64,000 nucleotides of DNA, taken from assembly GCA_001931905.2 (NCBI GenBank), contig MSJI02000838.1:90730-154729 (forward strand). Direction: 5' to 3'. The notes beneath the pieces are model-generated. The model made no database searches, was not told where the DNA came from, and saw only the letters and a list, made by a program, of their open reading frames with translations. The DNA is from Cladosporium sp. IMV 00045. Taxonomy: Eukaryota > Ascomycota > Dothideomycetes > Cladosporiales > Cladosporiaceae. Positions 19,896-29,800 of this stretch are shown here, piece after piece (positions within the stretch are counted from its first letter, which is position 1; every line of letters begins with the position of its first letter). A program made the position numbers and the translations under genes.

Positions 19896-21664
19896 ATGTC
19901 GTCAATCGTGAACGATCTTAACAACCAGCCTACCGCTCTGTCGGTGTTCCATGGACCACAGAATCCCCCTCTACTGGATCTGACATTGGGCGATTTCTTG
20001 GACTATCAATGTCTCTACTTTGGCAACGACGAAGCTATTGTCACGTCTTGGGATGGACAACGATGGACCTACCATGATCTTCAGCAACACAGTATTTTCC
20101 TTGCCCGGTATCTCCTCGATAATGGCATTGGAGCAGGTGATCGTGTCGCCATTCTTGCAGGCAATCGCGTCGAGTATGCGTCTGTGTTCTTTGCCTGCAT
20201 GAGAATCGGTACCATTTTGGTTATCCTCAACAACACTTACACCTCCGCCGAAGCACAATATGCTCTGCAATATACAGGTATGTTGAAAATTGCCTGCGAA
20301 CAAAGACCATGAAACTAACCATTATACCAGAAAGCAAGATGCTCTTCACCACGGCAAAGATTGGCCGCACCGATAACACCACTATGGTGCAGTCATTCCA
20401 TCGCGGCATTAAGGACCTGCCGGCTCTGCAGCGAGTCATCCTTCTCTCAGGATCACTAGACGGCATGGTAGAGTACCGACAGGTCATCCAAGCGGGATCT
20501 GAGCTCCCAGCAGATCCTTTAGCTGCTGCACAAGCGTCCGTGAGCCCCTACGACACGTGCAATCTCCAGTTCACGTCGGGTTCGACTGGTCACCCGAAAG
20601 CCGCCATGTTGACTCAGCATAATCTGCTCAACAATTCCAGATTTATTGGTGACCGGATGAGCCTCACTGAAAGAGACATTCTGTGTTGCCCGCCGCCACT
20701 ATTCCACTGCTTTGGACTTGTGCTCGGTCTTCTCGCGGTGCTCACCCATGGTGGCAAGATCTGCTACCCCGGGGAGATCTTCGATGGTCCTGCTGTTCTC
20801 CGCGCAATCTCTGATGAGAAGTGCACTGCCATCCACGGCGTACCTGCCATGTTTGACACACTGTTCAGTCTACCTCGTCCTTCTGGCTTCGATTGTACCG
20901 CTTTGAGAACAGGTATCATTGCAGGAGCTCCAGTTCCTCGTCATTTGATGGAGCTTTTGGTGAATGACTTCGGTATGACCGAGTTCACCAGCAGCTATGG
21001 TCTGACTGAGGCATCACCCACCTGCTTCAACGCCTTCGTTGATGACACCATGGATCGACGATTGACCTCTGTCGGCACCTTAATGCCACATGCCTCTGCT
21101 AAAGTCGTCAATGCCAATGGCGACATCCTTCCTGTGGGATCACGCGGAGAGTTGTGCATAGCAGGCTACCAGCTTCAACAAGGTTACTGGCGGAATCAAG
21201 AGAAGACTGATGAGACGATGAAGCGAGATGCAGACGGCATCCTGTGGCTGCACACTGGAGACGAAGCCTTCATCGATCGCCACGGTTATTGCACAATCAC
21301 GGGTCGTTTCAAAGACATCATCATTCGTGGCGGCGAGAATATCTACCCACTTGAAATCGAAGACCGACTGGTGCAACATCCTGCCGTCGATCGTGCCATT
21401 GTGGTTGGCTTGCCTGACAAAAAGTACGGCGAGAAAGTCGCAGCTTTCCTAGAGCGAGCTGCTGGTACTGAGCGCCCAGGTCTGGAAGCTATCAAGACCT
21501 GGACGAGGGAGAAGTTGGGCAGGCACAAGACTCCCGTGCATGTCTTCTGGTTGGGCGAGGATGGCGTTTCTGTGGATGTCCCGATCACAGGAAGCGGAAA
21601 GATCAAGAAATTTGAGATGAAGAAGATTGGGCAGGACCTGCTCAGTCTCAAAGCGAGACTTTAG
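19896..21664 (+). CDS. Mevalonyl-CoA ligase, SidI (acyl-CoA synthetase)
   Basis: Exons 19896-20277 and 20331-21664; a 53-nt intron with ACTAAC branch site. Product 571 residues. ANL-superfamily motifs in order: FTSGSTGHPKAAML (P-loop, about residue 220), YGLTEASP (about 350), LHTGDEAFIDRHGYCTITGR, FKDIIIRGGENIYPLEIED (hinge region) and the catalytic-lysine region TGSGKIKKFEMKK near the C-terminus. SidI activates mevalonate to mevalonyl-CoA and links isoprenoid metabolism to siderophore synthesis. It ends in ARL, an accepted PTS1 variant, in line with SidF (AKL) and SidH (SKL). No PTS2-like sequence is seen at the N-terminus. Generic medium-chain acyl-CoA ligase is the alternative without the cluster context. 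Confidence 0.85.
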
Positions 21665-21960
21665 ATCGATGTTATTCTTATATACCAAATTTTCATTTAT
21701 CATTCATTGTTCACACTTCGTATTCAACCATTCCAGAGTATCTCTGTTATTCGACACGTTTACGTCAACTGGCTCACCTGCTCGAGCCAATCATATAGTA
21801 AAACCATGTATCAAAATCATGTAGCAAGTGAATATTGAATTACAGTAGGTTAAACCATAGTACTATTGTTTTGCTACCAAGACCCAATTATGACCAACCA
21901 ATTTCGCTACTGGGAACACCCTGAGAACGCCTGGACACCAATTCTTCAAACGAGATTTGC

Positions 21961-23438
21961 TTAAAGCATGGCAGGCTGCGAGTACCTCGATCCAGAAGTC
22001 TCATCGTCCTCCGCCTGGGCAACCTCCAGCACACTCTCCAAAGCACGTCCCGCACTCGCAGAAAGGATGCTGAAGTTATCACGCCTGACCTTAGAATCGG
22101 CGAGAGTACCCATAACCCACAGGCCGCAGCCAGGAGCAAGAGTGTTTCTGCGGAAGTTGACCTTGTAGCCGCTGTCAACGGTCCAAGAGGCATTGCCAGT
22201 GTCAAACATGCGGGCCAATGGTGCCAGCAGGGCCTTGCCGGGAAGTGCCTCGCGCTCAGTGTTCGCAATCACGATGTCGAACAGCTCGGGAAGCTGGGTT
22301 TCGGCGTGCGAGCGAACATCACTGGCGGTCAACTGCACTTTACCTTGTTGCAACTGAGCTGCACAGATGCGGGTGTGGGGACGCATGCCAAAACGGTGCT
22401 TTGACTTGTCTGGCTGCTGCACTTGCTGCGAGTAGAGAAGCACGTACAGTGCCTCCAGGGTGTGAAGGTCAACGGTAGGGAACTCGGCTGCAACACTGGT
22501 GGCGAGCATCCTCTGGCGGACTTCGGGAGGAAGGTGGTGGAGAGATGTGTTGTTCGCTCCGTCGACCATTTCTTGTGTGCTGTTTCATGTTAGCTAGAAT
22601 CCAGTGCCAACACAGTCAGGGCAACTTACAAAGGAGTACCGTCTTCGACTCGAAGAGCCGAGCCTTTCAACATCATGGTGGCGCGGTGCTGGCCAGATGC
22701 GGAGATGAGGTGCTCAAACAGTTCGACAGCTTCCTGATCCGCGCCAACGATAGCGATGTTCAAAGGTCGGTCAGCGCCGCATACCATGTCGATCAGCTGA
22801 GCTGACTTGCTCATAGGAATGACATTCGAGGCAAGCTTCGGTGAGGCGAGAGATTCGGGAAGTCGACATTGAGGACCTGTCGCAATGACCAGGCGTTTGC
22901 AAGTGATCTTCGAAGCAGAGCCATTGCTGCTAGCTCTAAGATCCACAGTCCACTTGCCAATTTGGCCGTTAGCTGCGATCTGGATCGGCTTGATGTTGAC
23001 AGCTTCCTTGTTGAAGGTTACCCAACCAAGCTGTTGGATTTTCTGTGCCACCCATGCCATGTAGCGAGCCGTAAGGTGTCGTGACGTGATGAGTTGGGAT
23101 GCATTGGTGAAGGCCACAAGGAGGTTGGTCTCGTGGAGGAAGTTGACGAATGTAAACTCTGAGCGAGGATTGCGGAGGGTGATCAGATCTCTCAAGAAGG
23201 TCGATCCCCCAGAACCTTCGCTTGATGCAAATCCCAAGTCTTCGCTGAAACGGCTGTTTCGTTCGACCACCAGAACCTTTTGTGTGGGATCGTGGTCTGC
23301 AAGCACCGTTGACAATGCGAGACCTTTGGTTCCGAAACCGATGCAGACGACATCGTAAACAATTGATCTGTCCACAGGAGTAGCTTCAGCATTTGAGCTG
23401 GTGCTGTATGCTCTCGTGTTTGCGGTCATTGAGGCCAT
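21961..23438 (-). CDS. Divergent SidA-like (ornithine N5-monooxygenase family) flavoprotein
   Basis: Exons 23438-22630 and 22579-21961; a 50-nt intron joins EDGTP(F) to TQEMVDG. Product 475 residues from MASMTANTRAY. The overall order matches the L-ornithine/lysine N-monooxygenase family: N-terminal dinucleotide fold (VCIGFGTKGLAL), FLRDLITLRNPRSEFTFVNFL, ATGPQCRLPESLASP, a second dinucleotide fold (IAIVGADQEAVELFEHL), GSALRVEDGTPF and a C-terminal FAD segment. But family residues are changed: the usual GFGPxxLA is GFGTKGLA, the WHxGMxxxxxxMQ part is absent, FxKDLAT is FLRDLIT, the NADPH-site GxGQSAAE is GADQEAVE, the FVNE asparagine is Gln, and THGLSD is ADSKVRRD. It is therefore either neofunctionalised or a pseudoenzyme. 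No stop or frameshift is present. The sidA symbol is withheld. Confidence 0.75.
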
Positions 23439-23528
23439 GTGATCGACGGTGTGAGGATTGACTGAAACTAACTGATCGAGAAATTGACAAGTCCCAGTAA
23501 GATGGTCGAAGAGCTTCACCAAAATTGC

Positions 23529-23537
23529 ATCAGATAA
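23529..23537 (+). promoter_or_regulatory. SreA-type GATA motif ATCAGATAA
   Basis: Exact consensus, 91 nt upstream of the chosen start of the SidA-like gene. If the longer frame starting at 23591 were the true N-terminus, this motif would fall inside coding sequence, which is one reason for choosing 23438. Confidence 0.62.
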
Positions 23538-23893
23538 GAGAATAAACTTGATTTCATGCTCCTGCGCAGTAGACCCTGTGCACCCTGGCACATTTTGGTC
23601 GATTGCCTACGCCCAGAGGCCCAGCGGTTTCCTCCATGGAAACCTAAAGATCGTCATACCAAACGGTGTGCAGGGACGCTCGCGCGACTCGTCCCCAACG
23701 GGCTTCGCTACGAATCTTCCCTCGTGGGAGACTATAGCTGATGCACGCTTGAGAATGGCCAGATCCCATAGCCCTACTGACTCAATACGGTGCCCATCGG
23801 CCGGTAGCTCTGTGAAAGGATGGCATCCTGCATGCTTGGCTGCCGCGCTGGCGCCGCTGCAGGACGTGGCGATATCGGGACCCATAAAAGATG

Positions 23894-23902
23894 ATCTGAT
23901 AA
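23894..23902 (+). promoter_or_regulatory. SreA-type GATA motif ATCTGATAA
   Basis: Exact consensus, about 456 nt upstream of the SidA-like gene. Confidence 0.58.
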
Positions 23903-24569
23903 AAATCTAGTAGCTGCGGCTAGAAAACGCAAGGTATCCGCCGGGCGCCACTTGGTCGTCAAACTCGAGGTTGGCACGAAGACACGGTTAGCTTGTGTTT
24001 TAGTCGCAGAAAGCGAGCAGAAAGTCCGCGCTGATTGTGGGTCCATTGGGTTGTGGCCGGAGAGTCCCAGATCAAGCCCTCGCGCTCGAGCTTATTTCCT
24101 GAGCACGTTCTCTGTCTGCAGAGTGCTGCAATCGGATGTGAGTTCGTCCAGACTGGATTGTTGGCGTTTGCGAATACGAGGATGGTGTTTCCATAACCTA
24201 GCCGAGCTGCAATGCCTGGTCGAACGGATATCGGCTTTTAGAGTCTGGTCGCTTGCGTGAAGACTCGTATCTTCTCATCAAGAGGGGACATAACACTCCT
24301 AGACAAAAAAGGAAAATTGTACATGGATCCCGTATCTGATTGATTGAAAACTTCAGTCTTCGCCTTAAGGTCGAGTGAATCGCAGCTGGATACAGGGCAT
24401 AACACCGTGATCACACCAGAACGCTATGAACTGTGGTGCATGATGAAATCTGTCGGCCCTTCACTACGGGTCTGTCACACCGTCGAGATATCAAGAAGTG
24501 AGGCCAATAATGAACCAGAACTGTGAGGATTTCACAAGCTCTCATTGATGTCGAGCAGCTACTAAGGTA

Positions 24570-25732
24570 TCATGACTGTGATCCGTTGACCTGTTGCGAA
24601 GCAGGTGTTAACGCTTTCTCCAGCCCGTTCAGATAGCCCAACACCTTCTCAACCAGGTATCGCCTTGGTTCCGCTTGATCATCATTACTCAAAGCGTGAG
24701 AAGCACCTGGCACAGGGCCACTGTTTTCTGTGTCCCAGATCTGCAACTCCCCGTTGCGATCGACTGCTTTCCTCCACCTCGCCAAGAGGGCGTCTTTATC
24801 AACCCAGTCCGGCACCGCCTGATCGGAACCAGATGGCAAGACTAGAAGTTTGTACTTCAGCAGGCCTTGCTGGTGGATCATGCCAAACGTTTGCTGCAGG
24901 TGCTCATCGCTAATGTCGGAACTGAAAAGATCGTCTTCTTGGGGATTGTGGGGAGTGTCGGGGCTGATAAGGCTCAAGAACCTGCGACAGCTGACAGGGT
25001 GACCGGCTGGGTATGCAAGTTGTGTAGTGAGGTGCAACGGCAATAGTGTGTCGTATGGAAGGTCTTGTTTGGCAACATCCCGCGCAATTGCGATGAGCTG
25101 ATCGTATGCTTCACGACATTCACTCGCGGGTCTGCTTCCAATCCCCTTTTCCAACACCCAGTGAATGGCTTCTCGGTCAGAAACAGGGGCTTGCATGATT
25201 GCACCGTCCAGGGTTGGTCGCTTGAAGGGTCGCAAGTCCCTATCAAACTTATGCGATGTCGTGTGAGGGTTTGATTTGGACAAGTAGTGGAGGACGTCCT
25301 GACTGCCCGTAGAATGGCCCATCAGAGTGATCTTGCCACCGCCAAACATTGCCTGCTTGTACTCATTGATATACTCAATGCACTGTGCGATCTCCGTAGT
25401 GTCTCTGTCAAGGTGACCAAGACCCCACGATTGATGAGACGATGTGAGGTTCAGCGTGAACAACGACCATTGAGTGGGTTGAAGCGCATAAACCAATGAG
25501 GACATATATGAGGTCGTTGCCATTCCATCGCCAAGGCCTCCCACGAACAGAAGACTATGGGGCTTGCGCACTGTGCTTCCAGTATACTCAAAAGCGACCA
25601 GGCTCTCGGTCTGCAACACTCAAATCAGCAGTGTTCGGATCGATATAACAACAATACACAGCAATGGTATAGACTCACGAAGTGGTGTAGCCTCCCTGGA
25701 AGTCCACCCTTGGGCCAGAACTTAGAAGCCAT
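24570..25732 (-). CDS. Siderophore esterase, SidJ-like (DUF1749 alpha/beta hydrolase)
   Basis: Exons 25732-25679 (18 codons, MASKFWPKGGLPGRLHHF) and 25610-24570; a 68-nt intron. Product 364 residues. The alpha/beta-hydrolase fold is seen in LLFVGGLGDGM, the nucleophile elbow TLMGHSTGSQDVLHY (Ser in GHSTGS), an acid residue region DISDEHLQQTFG and a late His in PGASHALSND. SidJ-type proteins hydrolyse the ester bonds of fusarinine C/TAFC so that iron and hydrolysis products are recovered inside the cell. It is divergently transcribed from the NRPS sidD across 1.14 kb. The first exon was found by splice sites and could have an alternative; the hydrolase core is secure. Confidence 0.82.
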
Positions 25733-26187
25733 GATGTCTGTGGAGAAGAGTGTCACGTGGGCTGGGGACGGTGTGCCCTTGGTGTGTATAGAAGACTATG
25801 TGAAGAAGTGCTTGTGGCTCGAGGCGTGTTTTCGGATGGGCTTTGTGAGCAAACGCGCAGTGACGAACTCGCAAGAAGGGGTTTTGCCCGACATCGTGAC
25901 TCGTGAGAGACCGATAATCGAGCCACCATTAGCCTACATTCCCGATCTCGGTGCGAGACGGCGGCGAGCATTCGGCCGTTACATTGTGGATTTCAAAGGG
26001 CACAATTCGTGTGGTTGCGGCACTCCACCACAACAGCACAACAAGCCGGCGAAGCATGTTGACACTCCTGCATGAAGAAATTGATAAGATGAATCAGATT
26101 ACTTCCATTTAGATCACTGTTGAGAGCGCTAAGAGACCCTAAAAAGCTAAGACTCTGCCACGTCGCTCGCATGTGGGACGCCTCGCC

Positions 26188-26196
26188 ATCTGATAA
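26188..26196 (+). promoter_or_regulatory. SreA-type GATA motif ATCTGATAA
   Basis: Exact consensus, about 456 nt from sidJ and 674 nt from sidD starts. Confidence 0.6.
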
Positions 26197-26341
26197 AAAT
26201 TTTCACAGCCGGACACACAGATCCTTGGAATGGCAGACCAGGTGGGACGCCTGCCTGTCTTTGCCCTTGGCCTACGTTGTTATTCACATCAATCTTTAGG
26301 ATCGGCACCCGAGCGGGTCCTAGGGTTTTGTCCATGCCCGG

Positions 26342-26350
26342 ATCAGATAA
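26342..26350 (+). promoter_or_regulatory. SreA-type GATA motif ATCAGATAA near a CCAAT box
   Basis: Exact consensus, 520 nt upstream of sidD, followed by ATTGG at 26369-26373. Confidence 0.62.
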
Positions 26351-26869
26351 TTTCCCGCAACGAATCGAATTGGCAAGTCCGGACCAAGACGCCTTTGGGA
26401 ATCTCCTTTCACTCTCAACAAGCGAACACTCGTCCACCGTTGCGACTTGCTACAGAGGCGCCTTACGCTAGCTGCAGCGTTGCAGAATTGTGTCTGATCC
26501 TAGGCATGCCCTAGTATACACCGTCAGTCCCGCATGGCGGGTACCATGTGGGCAGAGTGACATGGTTTCCTGTCCCAGAAATGCCAGTCACCTCTCCCCC
26601 CACTCGTACTGCATTCACGTGCGCACTAGGGCGACATCGGCACTGTCGAGGATCGTGTTCATGGTAGACTCTCACGACCTTCTATACAAACATACGGTAA
26701 GTCTTCATTTCTCGGCTACTGCCGTTACATCATCCCAGTATCGACGGACTGCTTTACGTTCAGCGCTGCCTTGCACTATATGTACTGGATTACTGGACTT
26801 GCCCTGGGAAGCAATTATTCAGAGTCGTGTTAAGACTCCATACTCACTTACATTTACGACGAAATCAAG

Positions 26870-29800
26870 ATGTCGGCATTCCCTGGGGCCGCCGACTTGG
26901 AGGCGAAGGCTTTTGAAGTCGCCGGCCTGGCACCAACGAATTGTTCCACACCTACTGGCATGCGAGACGAAATCATATTGTTATCATGGATGATCGTTCT
27001 CATGCGAATGCAAGAGAGCAGCCAAGTTCGGTGCGAGTGGAGATACGAAGGCTCTGCAGATGATTCAGTCAAGAGTCTTTCCCCGAACGATGTGATGATG
27101 AGCCTGCAAAGCCATACGGGACAAGTTGCAGCATCTCTTGCTTGCGTGGTTCCATTCATCACAGAAAAGCAACAGCTTTCGTTGCAAAGAGCCGCGTCCC
27201 TGCGCTTGAGCAACGGGTCTCTAAGCCAAAACTCAGATGATGCCAAAGACGAGGTATTACCAATTCTTGAAGTTCACCCTCAACACATTTAGAGCTGATC
27301 GAAATCTCTAGGGACTTGTTCATCTCAAAGTACGACAGCAAGCTGGTGGACTTCTCATTCAGCCTTTGTTCAGCACAGACAACATACCACAGTGGACGGT
27401 CATACGACTCATGGACATCCTGATTGAGACCATCCAATTCTGTATCCAGACTCCTCATGCAAGCATTGAGGACTGCATCAGACCAACAAATCGTGACTTG
27501 GACGATGTGTGGAGCTGGAACCACACGCTTCCACCAACGCACAGCTTTTGCATGCATGATAAGATTTCTGAACTAGCACAATCGCATCCAGCTAAGATCG
27601 CCATTTCATCCTGGGACGGCGAATTAACGTATGGTGAAGTCGATGATTATTCTACGATCACTGCGAAGCGGCTGGCCAACAGTGGCGTGAAGTTGCACGA
27701 TTTCGTTCCATTGTGCTTCGAAAAGTCAAGATGGACCATCGTTGCAGTTCTTGCTGTGATGAAAGCTGGAGGAACTATGGTAATGATGGACCCGTCGCTA
27801 CCGCTCGCCCGTCTTCAAAACATGGCAGAGCAAGTGAACGCGAGAACAATGATTTCCTCGCGTCAACAAGTGGAATTCTCACAAACGGTCCTTCCAAACG
27901 GCAATCTCCTGATTGTAGAAGCCGATGCCTACACATCATCATCGGACGTTGCGGAAAACCCCGAACTGACTGTGCCTCCCACCGCCCTGATGTACTTGAT
28001 CTTCACATCCGGAAGCACTGGAACGCCGAAAGGCGTCAAGATCTCGCATCAGACATACACCAGCAGTGCACTTCCTCGAGCTCAGGCTGTGGGCTATACA
28101 GCGAAGTCTAGGGTTCTCGATTTCGCCTCTTACGCTTTCGATGTAAGCATTGATAGCATGCTTCTCACTTTGGGAAACAGTGGGTGCTTATGCATCCCGA
28201 GCGACGAAGATCGCATGAACGACATCAACAATGCCATCCGAAAGATGAACATCAACTATGCCGGCCTCACACCTTCACTGGCTCGTATTCTGGAGCCGGA
28301 CGTCATCGATTCGCTAGAGGCATTAGGTCTTGGTGGAGAAGCAGCAGCGGCAAGCGATGTTGCACTTTGGGGGAAGAGCGCTCGGATCGTGATCGGATAT
28401 GGGCCATGCGAGTGCACTATCGGGTGCACAATTAACAGCGACACGGCAACTGGCAGACCTTATATCTCCATTGGTACTGGCAATGGCGCAGCAATGTGGA
28501 TTGTCGACCCCAACGACCACGAAATCTTGCTGCCTGTTGGCGCAGTGGGAGAATTACTGGTAGAAGGACCAATCGTTGGACAAGGCTATCTGAACGACGC
28601 GGAAAAGACGGCTGCTACATTCATTGAAGATCCCAAGTGGCTCTCGGCTGGCCATAAGGGCTTCTCTGGTCGCAAAGGTCGATTGTACAAGACTGGAGAT
28701 CTTGGAAAATACGACCCTGACGGATCGGGAGGTATCATTTTCGCTGGCCGAAAAGATACTCAAGTCAAGCTCAGAGGTCAGCGTGTTGAATTGAGCGAGA
28801 TCGAAAGTCAGCTTAATGCGCGCCTACCCTCCGATGCCACTGTCATTGCTGAGGTGATCAAGCCTGTCTCGTCGGGCGGGCAAGCAACCCTCGTGGCTTT
28901 CGTCACGTTCCAATCAACCAACTCATCTACTTCAAGTGAGATCGAAGACGTCAAGCTTTCTGAAGAGCTGCGCGAGAAGCTCACCACTGCAAACGCTGAA
29001 ATCGCCAAAGTCTTGCCACGCTACATGGTGCCAACTGCTTACATTCCTGTGAACATGCTTCCAGTCTTGATCTCCGGAAAGACTGACCGCAAGAGGCTGA
29101 GGCAATTTGGCACTACAGTGGATCTGCAACAGCTGGATCAAGGATCATCAACCTCAGAGTCCAAGTCTCGAGAACTTAACGAGATGGAGACGCGGCTACG
29201 AAAGGTATGGTGTGAGATTCTACAGCTGGATGAGCAGGCTGTAGGCGCTGGCGACAACTTCTTCGTGTTGGGTGGCGATTCTTTGGCCGCAATGAAGATG
29301 GTCTCTGCTTGCCGTGACCACGGCATCGAGGCTACAGTCACGCACACGTTCAACCACCCAACTCTCGCTGGTATGGCCAGCGTTGTTCGTACTTGCGACT
29401 CCTCCGCCATCGAAGAGATGGCAGCATTCTCGATGATCAGTCGTTCGATCGAAGATGCCAAAGCTGAAGCTGCCCACGAATGCGGCACTGAAGCAGACGA
29501 GGTAGAGGATATTTACCCATGCACGGCCACACAAGAGTCGCTCTTTACATTCTCTCTGAAGTCCGCCGAAGCGTACATTGCTCAGCGTGTTTCGAAGATT
29601 CCCGCACATATTGACATTGATGCATGGAAGCGAGCATGGGAACAAGTCGTGGCAGCGAGCCCAATTCTTCGAACTCGGTTGGCGCAACTGCAAGAGCCAG
29701 GTCTGCAGCAGGTCGTCCTGAAGCAGGGTATTACATGGAAGTCCTCATCAAACCTGAAGCAGTATCTGCATGACGATCTCATGGAGAAATCGGAGCTCGG

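Larger units (their letters stand above)
23439..24569. promoter_or_regulatory. Promoter region of the SidA-like gene
   Basis: A 1.13-kb gap between the SidA-like start and the sidJ stop, both on the minus strand. It has two exact SreA-type motifs, at 91 and 456 nt upstream of the SidA-like start. No gene is seen. Confidence 0.55.
25733..26869. promoter_or_regulatory. Bidirectional sidJ-sidD promoter
   Basis: A 1,137-nt divergent spacer with two exact SreA-type motifs (26188-26196 and 26342-26350). An ATTGG (reverse CCAAT box) lies at 26369-26373, 18 nt beyond the second motif; CCAAT boxes are the entry site of the CBC-HapX iron regulator, so joint SreA/HapX control is possible. Confidence 0.6.
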
